From Candidatus Electrothrix aestuarii (GTDB lineage Bacteria > Desulfobacterota > Desulfobulbia > Desulfobulbales > Desulfobulbaceae), in contig CP159373.1 of assembly GCA_032595685.2 (NCBI GenBank), positions 2,483,501-2,547,500 of the forward strand: a DNA stretch of 64,000 bases, in the 5' to 3' direction. The notes below the pieces were generated by a model, which saw nothing but the letters and a program-made list of their open reading frames with translations, did not search any database and was not told where the DNA came from. This document shows positions 44,839 to 55,500 of this stretch, piece by piece. Position numbers and translations under genes: made by a program. The first letter of the stretch is position 1. Each line of letters begins with the position of its first letter.

Positions 44839-44866
44839 TTGACAGGGATATTGGAACTTGTAAGAT
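44839..44866 (+). promoter_or_regulatory. Candidate promoter P2 of the conflict island
   Basis: TTGACA (44839-44844), a 16-bp spacer and TAAGAT (44861-44866). The 15-bp string GGAACTTGTAAGATG is identical to that in P1. It is about 109 nt before the FGE-fold gene start. Confidence 0.62.
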
Positions 44867-44974
44867 GGAAGAAGAATATTAATTTTTGGTCAAAAGTTAT
44901 TAGGGGTTCAAGAAAAGATATTTTGCCCGTTATTTTTTCCGAGCCCATTACCTCTTTCTTTGGATGCAGGAACT

Positions 44975-46150
44975 ATGGGAAGTATAGGAAGTCAGGAACG
45001 TCTTCAAATACGCAGGGATGATCTGCAGGCACACTGGGATTTACAACGTCAAAAGCTCTCAGCTCTCGAACGGGAGAAGATCCTGGAAACCCGTGTTGAG
45101 GAGGAGATGCGCCTTGAGGGAAAAATTAAGCGAATCAAAGACCAGCTCCAGTCTCTTGAAGAAGAACTGGTGCTTGTAGAAAGGGAGTTACAGAGTGCGC
45201 AGAGCGCTCTTACTCCTGATCAGGCACAGGCAGACGCAGGGCTTGATATATCTCCATCTCCAGCTATGCCATCTCCAGCTATGCCGTCACCTGGGATGCC
45301 TGGACAAACACATATCGTCAATCAAGGCAGCATAGGGGTAAATATCGGTCAATCCTGTGCCCCGGTCCATATTCATATGCCCAGTGTACCCGGTATGGAG
45401 AAGGCGTTGCAACCAATTCTCCCCTATGAACCGGAGATGATTGAGATACCAGAGGGCCCTTTTCTCATGGGCAGTCAGCCAGAAGAAGGGTACCCGGAAC
45501 ATGAAAGACCTCAGCACTCTGTTCACTTACCTGCTTTTTTTATCAGTACAACACCCATCACCAATGCGCAGTATGAGCACTTTGTCCGGCAAAGTGGGCA
45601 TGATGCCCCAAAGGGCTGGCTCTTGCGCAAGCCTCCATCAGAGAAACATGACCATCCCGTAACCCAGGTCAACTGGCACGATGCTGCTGCATACTGCGCA
45701 TGGCTCTACGGACAGAGCGGGCGGGCCTATCGGCTGCCAACAGAAGCAGAGTGGGAAAAAGCAGCCCGTTTTTCCGATGCCAGACTCTATCCCTGGGGCA
45801 ACGAGTGGCAGGTCCATTGCTGCAATTACGGTGCAGAGGATACCTCGCCGGTCGATGCTTTTCCACAGGGCGCGAGTGCCTATGGCTGCCTGGATATGCT
45901 CGGCAATGTGCGGGAGTGGACCTCCACCATCTGGGGCTCCAGCCCTACGCAGGCGGATTTTTTCTATCCTTTCCAGCAAGACGGCAGAGACGCGACGTCG
46001 TTCCCCGGAGCCGGATCAGTCTTTCGTATTCACCGGGGAGGCAGTTTTCGGGATACTCCTATACATCTTCGTTGTTCTGCACGCGGCTTTTCTCCAGAGA
46101 GCAGTAAGGTCGCTTGGTGCGGGTTTCGTGTCGTTATGGTGAAAGAATAA
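44975..46150 (+). CDS. Coiled-coil protein with C-terminal FGE-sulfatase (SUMF1-like) domain lacking catalytic cysteines
   Basis: About 391 residues from ATG 44975 (a TTG at 44960 is the alternative). Residues ~10-90 are a charged coiled coil, then comes a SPAMPSPAMPSPGMPG linker, then NQGSIGVNIGQ. The FGE-sulfatase/C-type-lectin-like fold fills ~155-390: IPEGPFLMGSQPEEGYPEHE, RLPTEAEWEKAAR, DMLGNVREWTS, RGGSFRD, WCGFRVVM. The catalytic cysteine pair of true formylglycine-generating enzymes is not present at the RGGSF position, so it is more likely a binding or scaffold protein. It is joined to the SIR2-like gene by TAATG, so the two are co-translated. Confidence 0.85.
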   Translation: MGSIGSQERLQIRRDDLQAHWDLQRQKLSALEREKILETRVEEEMRLEGKIKRIKDQLQSLEEELVLVERELQSAQSALTPDQAQADAGLDISPSPAMPSPAMPSPGMPGQTHIVNQGSIGVNIGQSCAPVHIHMPSVPGMEKALQPILPYEPEMIEIPEGPFLMGSQPEEGYPEHERPQHSVHLPAFFISTTPITNAQYEHFVRQSGHDAPKGWLLRKPPSEKHDHPVTQVNWHDAAAYCAWLYGQSGRAYRLPTEAEWEKAARFSDARLYPWGNEWQVHCCNYGAEDTSPVDAFPQGASAYGCLDMLGNVREWTSTIWGSSPTQADFFYPFQQDGRDATSFPGAGSVFRIHRGGSFRDTPIHLRCSARGFSPESSKVAWCGFRVVMVKE

Positions 46151-47148
46151 TGCCGAGAATAAAATTAGATGCCCAGCAAACTGTCCGTTCCAGTGATTGG
46201 CGCCAGGTCGTTCTGGATCAGTTGCGCAGCGGCAAGGCCTTGCCTATTGTCAGTAATAATTTTCACGATGATCTGCTCTTGTGCGGTCATAAACAGTTGG
46301 TGCGGGATTATGCCAATCATTACAAGATTCCTGAGAATTCCGGTTATGATCTTCCTGCCGCAGTGCAGTACAATACGGTGATGCGGGAGGTTGCAGGGGC
46401 GGCTGATATTATCCGACGGGAGTATCTTGATTTTGTTAAGAGCCGTCTCATGGACAGAGCAGAGGAGGAAAATACTGATGGCAGTCTGACAGACCTGCTG
46501 GAGGATCAGGAAAGTCAGTTTGATGAACATGACTTTTCCACCTTGTCCGCTAATCTTGGATATCCGCGTTTTGATGTGCCGGAGAAAGATCCTTTGCTCA
46601 TTCTTGCTGGGTTTGACCTGCCCATCTATTTGACCACCTCCTATCATAGTTTTCTGGAGCAGGCTCTGCGTAAAGCAGGAAAGCAACCCCATACCATGAT
46701 CTGTAGCTGGCATTCCAGGATTCCTGGAGATAATGACCCCTTGGCCACAGACTACCGACCCTCGGTGCAGGAACCCCTGGTCTGCCATCTCCACGGTTTG
46801 GATACCTGTCCAGAGTCTTTGGTCCTCAGTGAGGATGATCATCTCTCCTTTCTGGTGAATGTTTCCCGTGATCGCCATCTGATTCCTAATCGTCTGCGTC
46901 AGGCCCTGAATGACTCCTCCCTGCTTCTGCTTGGCTATGATTTGATTGCCTGGGATTTTCGTACTCTGTTCTATAGCCTGATAAAAAAACGTTCTTATCG
47001 CCTCCAAAGCGTCTGCGTGCTCCAGCTTCATCCCTCAGCAGAGGAACAGGCCTACCTGAATCGTTACATGGATGAGGTGGATTTTAAGGTCTTTTGGGGC
47101 GATACCACAGCATATCTGCAACAACTTTTTACCGGACTGCGGGGGTAG
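46150..47148 (+). CDS. SIR2-like protein, copy A (putative effector)
   Basis: This 332-residue soluble protein has the outline of a SIR2_2-type Rossmann domain: LPIVSNNFHDD (residues 31-40) where NAD enzymes have a GAGxS loop, LPIYLTTSYHSFLEQAL with T162-T-S-Y-H166 where TTNYD/TQN-I-D is usual, LVCHLHGLD (His213/His215), and LLLLGYDLIAWDFR. Such domains act as NAD-depleting effectors in several anti-phage systems. The change from Asn to Ser and Asp to His in the NAD site, shared with copy B, means NADase activity cannot be assumed. Its start overlaps the FGE-fold stop by 1 nt. The STAND partner follows after 36 nt. Confidence 0.8.
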   Translation: MPRIKLDAQQTVRSSDWRQVVLDQLRSGKALPIVSNNFHDDLLLCGHKQLVRDYANHYKIPENSGYDLPAAVQYNTVMREVAGAADIIRREYLDFVKSRLMDRAEEENTDGSLTDLLEDQESQFDEHDFSTLSANLGYPRFDVPEKDPLLILAGFDLPIYLTTSYHSFLEQALRKAGKQPHTMICSWHSRIPGDNDPLATDYRPSVQEPLVCHLHGLDTCPESLVLSEDDHLSFLVNVSRDRHLIPNRLRQALNDSSLLLLGYDLIAWDFRTLFYSLIKKRSYRLQSVCVLQLHPSAEEQAYLNRYMDEVDFKVFWGDTTAYLQQLFTGLRG

Positions 47149-47184
47149 GTGGCTGCACGCCGTGCCCCACTCTGAGAAAATGTG

Positions 47185-50100
47185 ATGAAAACCAATAACC
47201 CTTATATCGGCCCCCGTTCTTTTACCCGCAAGGAGCGGGATCGTTTTTTTGGCAGGGAAGTAGAGGCTGGTGATCTGCTTTCTCTGATCATTGCCGAACG
47301 TCTGGTTTTGTTTTATGCCCAATCCGGGGCAGGAAAGACCTCCCTCATTAACACCTCTCTCATTCCCGGTCTGGAAGAGAATGCCCGAATAGTGCTCCCG
47401 GTTGGTCGAGTCGGAGGAGAGTTGCCTGCTGGCATCACAGATGTTGATAATGTCTTTGTCTTCAGCCTGATGTCCCAGCTTGATCAGGGCGGGACAGATC
47501 CGGCCGTGCTTGCCTCGTTAAAATTGAGCGCCTTTCTTCGGGATCTGGTGACGTCAGACGGTCGAACCTATCAGTATGACCCCCCACATGAGGATGAGAC
47601 CTATGATGGGGATTTTGACGATGGGCCGATCTGTGTTTTGATCATTGATCAGTTTGAGGAAATTCTTCTTGCTCACCCGGATCGTTGGCAGGATAAGGCA
47701 GATTTCTTTGTGCAACTCAATCAGGTCATGCGGGATGATCCCAAGTTGTCCGTGGTACTTTCTCTGCGTGAAGATTACGTTGCGGCCCTGGAACCTTATG
47801 AGCCCCTTTTGGCCGACCGGATGCGGGCTCGTTTTTATATGGAGCGCATGTGTCGACGCGCAGCCAGGGCAGCTGTAAAGCAACCAGCAGCAAAGGCAGG
47901 CAGGCCCTTTGCCCCTGGAGCAGCAGAAACCCTGGTTGATAATCTCAGCCTGATTCGCTCAGCCCGGAGCTCGGAGCCCCGTCCTGGTCAGTACATAGAG
48001 CCGGTCCAGTTGCAGGTGGTCTGTTTCCAGCTGTGGCGCAACCTGCCGCCGGGAGAAGATATTACCCTGGAGCAAGTTGGTCAGATTGGTAATGTAGATC
48101 ATGCCTTAGCAGATTTCTATGAGCGGGCCGTGTTTGAAACCTTATCCAAGGCCGGAGGTTCTGAGCTGGCATTGCGTCAGTGGGTTGACAGGAAGCTGAT
48201 CACTTCGGGAGGCACCAGAGGAACCGTTTTTCAGGGCGAAAAAATGACCGATGGTATGGAGAATAGGGTCGTCCGCCTGCTGGAAGACCGTTTCCTTCTT
48301 CGCGCTGAGAGCCGTTCCGGAGCGGTTTGGTATGAGTTGGTTCATGATCGTTTTGTAGAACCCATTTTACAGGCGAACCGGCAATGGTTGGATCGCCAGG
48401 GTCCTTTATTGCGAGATGCCCTGGCCTGGTTGGATTCTAATAAGAGAAACCGAAGTCTCCTCTACACTGGGGAGAAACTGGCAATGACCCTGGCTGATTT
48501 TGAGGATCTTCCAGTGCATGAGCCTGTGGTCATGGAGTTTCTTGAAGGATGCAAAGGACGACAGGCCTGGTTGGATGAGAAGGAGTCTGCGAATAAAAAA
48601 TATCGTAAGTGGTTTAAGGCTGCCGTGTTGGTGACTGAGGTTGCGATGTTGGTGGGTATATGGGCTGGCGTGGCGACCTGGAGAGCAAAGAATGCAGAGC
48701 AGAGTGCCCTGGATGCGCATAAGAAAGCTAAGGACACCTTGGCCCGATTGCAAAAAACCGAGTCACTGAACATAGGTATGACCCTCAATGCCAAGGGAGA
48801 GTCTGAAGAGAGTAAACGGCATAATTTGAACGCCCATCTCTATTCGCTTCATGCTATCGAGAGGCTTTCCCGGGACAATAAAGAGAGTAAGGCATACAAA
48901 GAAGCTGTTGGCAGAGCCCAGGCCAATCCGGTCCCGGTCCCGGCCTTTATCGGGCATCACGACGGACAGGTCAATGACGTGGTCTTCTCATCCGATGGCC
49001 GCACTGTTGCCTCAGCATCGCGAAAAGAGATCAAAATCTGGAATGCGGTGACTGGCAAGCAACTGCGTTCTCTCCCAGGGCAGAAGGAGGGGGTGTCCAG
49101 CATAGCTTTTTCACCCGATGGCCGCTTGCTCGCTTCGGGGTCATCTGATACGACGATCGTTCTTTGGGAAGCGTCTACAGGGAAACGGGTACGCACCCTG
49201 AAGGGGCATACGGACAGGGTAGGGAACATCGTCTTTTCACCCAATGGCCGCTTGCTGGCCTCGACTTCCAAGGATATGACCATAGGCATCTGGAGTGTGA
49301 AAAGCGGGAAACGTCTTTATAGTCTGAACGGAGAAAGTAATGTAAGCAGGGTTGCCTTTTCTCCTGATGGACGTAACATTGCTGCCACCTTCTACGACGG
49401 AACGGTCGGTGTTTGGGAGGTGAAAGGCGGGAAGTGCTCAGAGGTGTTAGATGGATATACAACTGCCCTGCACGGCATTTCTTTTTCCCCTGATATGCGC
49501 ACCGTTGCCGCAGGGTCTTTTGGCAGAGTTGATTTTTGGGATGTGAAGAAAGGTGAACGTCTCCGCACGATTAAGCGCGATGATAATTGGCTCATTACCA
49601 CGGTGCCTTTTTCTGCTGATGGACGAGTAATTGCATCAGGAAGCGGAAGTAATATCATTTCTCTTCAGGATGTTGAGACTGGCGAATATCTTCGGATGTT
49701 AGAGGGCACATCTTCAGGGCGTGATATAGACTTTTCACCTGATGGTCAGACACTTGTGGCTTCTGGCTCCCGGAATAATACCCTCGGACTTTGGGAGACA
49801 TACTCAGGTAGGCTGCACCACTTAAAAGGACATGTAGGGCAGGTCGTGACGCTTTGGTTTTCCAAGAAACAGAACCAGATAGTTTCCATTTCACGAGATA
49901 AAACCATAGCAAGATGGGACACTGCTACTGGGCGGCTTTTGCAGAAGAAAGAAATAGATATAGCAAGAACAGATCCTGTTATTTTTTCTTCTGATGGACG
50001 TATCTTTGCAACATTTTCCTATGGCGGCAGCGAGATTCGGATAGGGAAAGTGGCCACCGGAAAATGGCTGGCCCAGCTTGATGCAGGTACTTATATTGAT

Positions 50101-51351
50101 AGTATTGCCTTTTCAGCAGATAGCCAGAGCCTTGCTGCTGCCTCTGGTTCGACTATCAAGGTATGGGATCTGCTGACGGAAAAATGTTCACGCACATTTA
50201 CCCTTGAAGAAGGCATGCGAGGGGTTGTGACCTTTTCCCCGGATGGTGGCCTTTTTGCTGCCAACGTAGGCTCTGGGACCATCGGTATTTGGGAGCTTGC
50301 CACAGGTAAGCGTGTACAAATCCTGGAAGGGGGAAGTGGCTTTGGTATTTTTTCTCCAGACCGCCGCCTTTTTGCCCATTTTGATACGCAAGCAAAGCCT
50401 CCCATCGTCAAGATCTGGGATATTGCAAGTGGTAAGACTATACAAACTCTCAGAGAGAGCAGTGATGTCCTGATGTTTCAGGCGAAATTTTCTCCTTCTG
50501 GTAATCTGCTTGCCTCAAGTTCTTTGGAGAAAAAGCTGAATATCTGGGATGTCCGAACCGGCACCCGTCTCCATATTTTGAAGGAAAAAAATATCTCGTA
50601 TGAAAGCATTGTTGCTTTTTCCCCTGACGATCAATATCTGGTTTTTACCACAGAAGATAATGCAGTAGGAATCTGGGATTTTTACCCCGCAGCGAATGAG
50701 TTTTCCGGTATTTCTCTGGATAAAAACGGTGGATATACGGTTGATTTACAGACCTTGCCCTATACGCTGGAAGGTATTGAACTCAAACCTTTGAATATCC
50801 AAGGAGGAAACTGGGATAAGGCGGCTCGTTGGAGTCGTTACCACCCCTTTCACTGGTTACCTGCGGCGGAAAAAGGCGATAGCAAGGCTATGTTGCAGCT
50901 CGGCATTATTTATGATCGCAAGAACGACATCGCTCGTGCCTTGCGGTGGTACAAAAAAGCCTTTAAGGCTGGCAAGAAGCAGGCAAGAAAACAAGAAAGT
51001 ATCCTCCTGCATTGGTTAGAAGATAAAGATAATTGGAAGAGAGTTCCTGAGCCTTTTCGGCGAGACTTTTGCAAAGCCAAGAAAGAATTCAAACTGCCTT
51101 TGGCGCTGAGCCTTGCTTGTACCCAAAAAAGGTATCCTGATGTTATTCCGGAGAAGGTGCTCAAAAAAATAAAGAAAAATCGTTCTTCGATAAAACGACC
51201 AAAAGGAATGAGTTTTCCTACCTTGTCCCGCAAGCTCAGGGAGAGCCAGCGGACTCCCTCGCGCTATACCCGATCGAGGAGTGCCCCACGGACTCCCCCA
51301 AAGAAAAAGAGGACCTTTCTCGATTTCTTCCATAATCTTGGTATACGCTAG
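47185..51351 (+). CDS. nSTAND1-type NTPase with transmembrane helix, 14 WD40 blades and Sel1-like tail, copy A
   Basis: About 1388 residues. NPYIGPRSFTRKERDRFFGR and the P-loop AQSGAGKTSL (K51) open a STAND NTPase. Walker B is VLIIDQFEEIL near residue 155. A single membrane helix lies at ~477-500 (AVLVTEVAMLVGIWAGVATW), then a coiled segment. I count 14 WD40 blades (~590-1168), for example IAFSPDGRLLASGSSDTTI, enough for two seven-bladed propellers. A Sel1-like repeat (EKGDSKAMLQLGIIYDRKND) and a basic tail with KKKRTF follow. STAND proteins of this kind sense a ligand through repeats and then oligomerise. The paired SIR2-like gene is the likely effector. Confidence 0.88.
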   Translation: MKTNNPYIGPRSFTRKERDRFFGREVEAGDLLSLIIAERLVLFYAQSGAGKTSLINTSLIPGLEENARIVLPVGRVGGELPAGITDVDNVFVFSLMSQLDQGGTDPAVLASLKLSAFLRDLVTSDGRTYQYDPPHEDETYDGDFDDGPICVLIIDQFEEILLAHPDRWQDKADFFVQLNQVMRDDPKLSVVLSLREDYVAALEPYEPLLADRMRARFYMERMCRRAARAAVKQPAAKAGRPFAPGAAETLVDNLSLIRSARSSEPRPGQYIEPVQLQVVCFQLWRNLPPGEDITLEQVGQIGNVDHALADFYERAVFETLSKAGGSELALRQWVDRKLITSGGTRGTVFQGEKMTDGMENRVVRLLEDRFLLRAESRSGAVWYELVHDRFVEPILQANRQWLDRQGPLLRDALAWLDSNKRNRSLLYTGEKLAMTLADFEDLPVHEPVVMEFLEGCKGRQAWLDEKESANKKYRKWFKAAVLVTEVAMLVGIWAGVATWRAKNAEQSALDAHKKAKDTLARLQKTESLNIGMTLNAKGESEESKRHNLNAHLYSLHAIERLSRDNKESKAYKEAVGRAQANPVPVPAFIGHHDGQVNDVVFSSDGRTVASASRKEIKIWNAVTGKQLRSLPGQKEGVSSIAFSPDGRLLASGSSDTTIVLWEASTGKRVRTLKGHTDRVGNIVFSPNGRLLASTSKDMTIGIWSVKSGKRLYSLNGESNVSRVAFSPDGRNIAATFYDGTVGVWEVKGGKCSEVLDGYTTALHGISFSPDMRTVAAGSFGRVDFWDVKKGERLRTIKRDDNWLITTVPFSADGRVIASGSGSNIISLQDVETGEYLRMLEGTSSGRDIDFSPDGQTLVASGSRNNTLGLWETYSGRLHHLKGHVGQVVTLWFSKKQNQIVSISRDKTIARWDTATGRLLQKKEIDIARTDPVIFSSDGRIFATFSYGGSEIRIGKVATGKWLAQLDAGTYIDSIAFSADSQSLAAASGSTIKVWDLLTEKCSRTFTLEEGMRGVVTFSPDGGLFAANVGSGTIGIWELATGKRVQILEGGSGFGIFSPDRRLFAHFDTQAKPPIVKIWDIASGKTIQTLRESSDVLMFQAKFSPSGNLLASSSLEKKLNIWDVRTGTRLHILKEKNISYESIVAFSPDDQYLVFTTEDNAVGIWDFYPAANEFSGISLDKNGGYTVDLQTLPYTLEGIELKPLNIQGGNWDKAARWSRYHPFHWLPAAEKGDSKAMLQLGIIYDRKNDIARALRWYKKAFKAGKKQARKQESILLHWLEDKDNWKRVPEPFRRDFCKAKKEFKLPLALSLACTQKRYPDVIPEKVLKKIKKNRSSIKRPKGMSFPTLSRKLRESQRTPSRYTRSRSAPRTPPKKKRTFLDFFHNLGIR

Positions 51352-51386
51352 TGAAAATACGGAGCAATAATACGGAGCAATAAGTA

Positions 51387-52460
51387 ATGCCAAGAATCAA
51401 GAAGAGAGGAAAAGGAAAGGCGCAGGTTCCCGGCTGGCGGCGGAATATTATTGAGCAGTTGCGGGAAGGCAAGGTTTTGCCTATTGTCGGTAATGCGATG
51501 CATAATGATTTGCTGCTCCAGGGGCATCAGCAAAGTGTGGAGGCATACCGTGACTTTCTTGCTGAGGAGCACGGGTATCCTCCGGCCTGCATCAAGGACC
51601 TTTCTCTTCCGGGCCTTGCCCGTTACCATACTATTATGCTCGGGTCTGCCGAGGGCAGGCGTTTGCCAGGCGCGGAACTCGCCGTGAAGCGGGAATACCT
51701 CAACTTTATCAAGAATCGCCTCTTTGATCTTGTTGAAGCCAGTGACACAGAGGGCATGATAACTGGCTTGCTGGAAGAGGAAGAGGCCCAGTTTGATCAG
51801 CACGATTTTTCCCTGATGGCCGCCAATCTCGGGCGACCTGCCTTTGCTGCGCCGGATGCGGATCCTCTCCTGATCCTTGCCAGTTTTGATATTCCCATCT
51901 ATATCACCACCTCGTATCATTGTTTTTTAGAACAGGCCCTCTGGGCGGCAGGGAAGAAACCCCGCACCGGGCTCTGTTCCTGGTGGTCTTTTGATCCAAA
52001 TCTGGTGCTTCCTGTCCCGGACCTCTTTGCTGATGACTACGAACCAAGCGTTTTGGAACCCCTGGTCTATCATCTGCACGGCCTGGACAGTTGCCCCGAG
52101 TCCCTGGTGCTGAGTGAGGACGATTATCTTGCTTTTCTGGTGAATATCTCTCAGGATCAGGTCAACAGCTCGCAGGAGAACAAGATGATTCATCCCCGCC
52201 TGCGCCATGCCCTGAGTGATTCCTCCCTGATGGTGTTGGGCTATGATCTTGGTGATTGGGATTTCCGTTCTTTGCTCTATGGGTTGATTAAACGACGGCC
52301 TGCTCAGCCCCGCAATCAGAGCGTCTGCGACCTCCAGTTGCAGCCTTCACCGGAAGATCTGGCCTTTCTGGAGCGCTCTATGAGTGATGTGGATTTTGAG
52401 GTTTTTCAGGGGGATTTTGCGGAATATCTGCGGCAGGTGTATGTGGATTTGCAGCGGTAG
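51387..52460 (+). CDS. SIR2-like protein, copy B (putative effector)
   Basis: This 357-residue paralogue of the gene at 46150 has the same landmarks: LPIVGNAMHNDLLL (31-44), IPIYITTSYHCFLEQAL with T174-T-S-Y-H178, LVYHLHGLDSCPESLVLSEDD (His229/His231) and LMVLGYDLGDWDFRSLLYGL. It lacks the usual Asn/Asp of the NAD pocket in the same way as copy A. It carries a longer basic N-terminus (RIKKRGKGKAQ) and an insertion around 203-215. It is 35 nt after the first STAND gene and 86 nt before the second, so it may be read from the same long transcript. Confidence 0.8.
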   Translation: MPRIKKRGKGKAQVPGWRRNIIEQLREGKVLPIVGNAMHNDLLLQGHQQSVEAYRDFLAEEHGYPPACIKDLSLPGLARYHTIMLGSAEGRRLPGAELAVKREYLNFIKNRLFDLVEASDTEGMITGLLEEEEAQFDQHDFSLMAANLGRPAFAAPDADPLLILASFDIPIYITTSYHCFLEQALWAAGKKPRTGLCSWWSFDPNLVLPVPDLFADDYEPSVLEPLVYHLHGLDSCPESLVLSEDDYLAFLVNISQDQVNSSQENKMIHPRLRHALSDSSLMVLGYDLGDWDFRSLLYGLIKRRPAQPRNQSVCDLQLQPSPEDLAFLERSMSDVDFEVFQGDFAEYLRQVYVDLQR

Positions 52461-52546
52461 GAGGATCCCCTTGTCCGCCCATTATTTTCGACCAACGGAT
52501 CATTTAAGGGCAGCCACAGGGGGTGCCCCAACAAAAGAGAAACGTT

Positions 52547-55500
52547 ATGAATAATCCCTACATCGGCCCTCGTTCCTTTACCCGCGAACAACGCGATCGT
52601 TTTTTCGGACGCTCCCGCGAGGCGCGCAATCTCCTCTCTCTGGTTATTTCCGAGCGGCTGGTGCTCTTCTATGCCCAGTCCGGTGCTGGTAAGACCTCTC
52701 TGCTCAACACCTCCCTGATCCCTTCTCTGGAAGAAAACGAGCGCGCGGTTCTGCCTGTGGGGCGGGTGAGCGGGGAACTGCCTGCCGGGCTTGACGATGT
52801 GGATAATATCTTTGTCTTCAATCTTCTGACCCATCTTGATCAGAGCAATACAGATCCGGCCTGTTTTGCCCGGATGGAGCTGAAGGATTTCCTGGAGCAT
52901 CTCAGCAGTGCGGACGGGGAAACCTATGCCTATGATCCTGCGGAGGCCGAGGAAGGGGAGGGGAGTAATGATGATGCGGATGATGAGGAAATGTTGCTCT
53001 ATGTGCTCATCATTGATCAGTTTGAGGAGATCCTGACCGATCATCCTGAACGCTGGCAGGATCGGGCCGGTTTTTTCCGTCAGCTGGATCAGGCCATGCG
53101 CCATGATCCGGGTCTCTTTGTTGTGCTGACCCTGCGTGAGGATTATGTCGCGACCCTTGAATCCTATGCTCCGTTCCTGACAGACCGGATGCGCTCCCGT
53201 TTTTATATGGAGCGGATGGAGCGCAAGGCGGCCCTGGCAGCTGTGACCGGCCCGGCGAAGAAATACGGCAGACCTTTTGCCCCTGGTGCGGCAGAAGCCT
53301 TGGTGGATAATCTCAGCCTGATCCGTTCTGCGCGCAGCGTGGAACCCCGTCCCGGCCAATACATTGAACCGGTCCAGTTGCAGGTGGTCTGTTTTCAACT
53401 CTGGCGCAACCTGCCGCCGGGTGAGGAGATTACTCAGGACCAGGTTAACCAGATCGGTAATATAGATCATGCCCTGGCTGATTTTTATGAGCAGGCCGTG
53501 GCCGAGACCTTGCAGGCGAGCGGGGGATCAGAGCTGGAGTTACGCCAGTGGTTCGACAGGAAGCTGATTACCGAGGCGGGTACGCGGGGTACGGTTTTTC
53601 AGGGGGAGGAGGTAACCGGCGGTATGGATAACCGGGCCGTGCGCCTCTTGGAAGATCGCTTTCTCCTCCGGGCCGAGAGTCGCGCCGGGGCGGTCTGGTA
53701 CGAGCTGGTCCATGATCGCTTTGTTGAACCAATTCAGCAGGCGAATCAGAAATGGTTGGAGCAACAGGGACCGTTGTTGCGCGATGCTTTGGCCTGGAAG
53801 GACAGTAATAAGACAGACCAGAGTTTGCTCTACACCGGAGAAAAGTTGGCAAAGGTCTTGGCTGAACGAACCGAACGGAATGTGTTGGAGTCGGTGATTA
53901 CGGAGTTTTTGGAGGATTGCCAAGCAAGGCAGACCTGGTTGGAGGAAAAGGAAGAGGCAAACCAGAGATTCCGCAAGTGGTTTAAAGTTGCGGTGGTAGT
54001 TGCTGCTGTGGCGGTGCTGGCGAGTTTATGGGCTGGGTGGGCAACCGATCAGGCTAGAAGGGCTGAAAAACAGGCAAAGGGTGCTGAACAGGCGGCGATC
54101 AAATCTCGAAAGGAGACTGAAGAGACTCTGAATCGGCTTCAGAAAACTGAGGCGTTGAATACAGGCATGGCCCTGAATGCCAAGGCGGCATTAGCAGAAA
54201 ACGAGGGCAGCAGGCTCTATGCGCATCTGTATTCACTTCATGCTTTGGACAAGCTGGGAAAAAACAACAAAGATAGTGCTGCGTACATGGAAGCGGTTAT
54301 CCGGGCGCAGGCTAATCCAGTGCCGGTGCCTGCGTTTGTTGGTTATCATGAAGGTATATCAAACAGCGCAGTATTTTCATCGGATGGACGTATAGTTATT
54401 TCCACATCAAATGATAATATTCATGTTTGGGATACTGTCACAGGAAAACGTATAAAGAGTTTCACACAAGATATGGATGGAGTGATTACTCTTTCACCTG
54501 ATGATCGCACTATTGGCTTTAGCTTGGATAATAAAGTCGGAATGTTGGATATATATACGGGAGATGTTTTTTTTGTACAAGAAAGCCATGCCGATCTCAT
54601 ACGCAGTATAGCATTTTCCCCAGACAGTCAAACACTCGCTTCAGGTGCTAGGGATGACACTATTAAGATATGGGACATCCAGAAAGGCCAGCTCTTACGA
54701 ACGATAGAATATAATGCGACAGGGTACGATGTTTCTTTTTCCCCTGACGGAAGAACGCTTACAGCAGGCTCTTATGATGGTATAGTCAATCTCTGGGATG
54801 TAGAAACAGGAGAGCTCCTCTTAGCACTAGACGGATATATGAGTGCTGTATTATCTATAGCCTTTTCGCATAATGGAAATATTCTTGCAGCAGGATCCTT
54901 TGATGGGGTTAATCTTTGGAATATAAAAAAAAGGCAACTCTTTCAAGAATTAAAAAATGATAACAATTCATTGATACTCAGTCTATCTTTTTCACCTAGT
55001 AATCAAACTCTTCTTTCTGCCGATTTTTTCGGGGTAATGGCTATCAGGGATATTCAAACTGGAAAGGTTCTGCAAAAGCTGGAGGGAAAGGCAGCTGGCC
55101 GCAACGCTACCTTTTCTCCTGACGGTCAAACAGTTCTATCCTCCTGGAAAATAGATGAAGGAAACATCGGACTATGGGGAGCTGACGCAAGCAGGCTGCG
55201 TACCTTGAAAGGACATACCGGGCCTGTGAAAGGCATTTCTTTTTCTTCTGATGGTGGTACCGTTACCACTATCTCTAGGGATAAGACTATTGGTATATGG
55301 GAGTTATCTTCAGGGAGACGTTTGCAGAATATATCTTTGCAGAAAACAAAAGGATCTATTACCAGCGCAGCCTTCTCCCCAGGCGGTAATGTTCTCGCTG
55401 TAAATTCTCTAACAAGTAATAATATTGGTCTGTTGGAAGTGTCTACAGGCAAACATCTACGGAATCTTGAAGGGCATACAAATAGCGAGGGCAGCATAGC

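Noticed and set aside
44806-45021. 71-codon frame before the FGE-fold gene
   Set aside because: It overlaps promoter P2 and the FGE-fold start, has no good ribosome-binding site, and its residues look random.
44975-46150. Diversity-generating retroelement target
   Set aside because: The FGE fold would fit, but no template repeat or reverse transcriptase is visible in the window.
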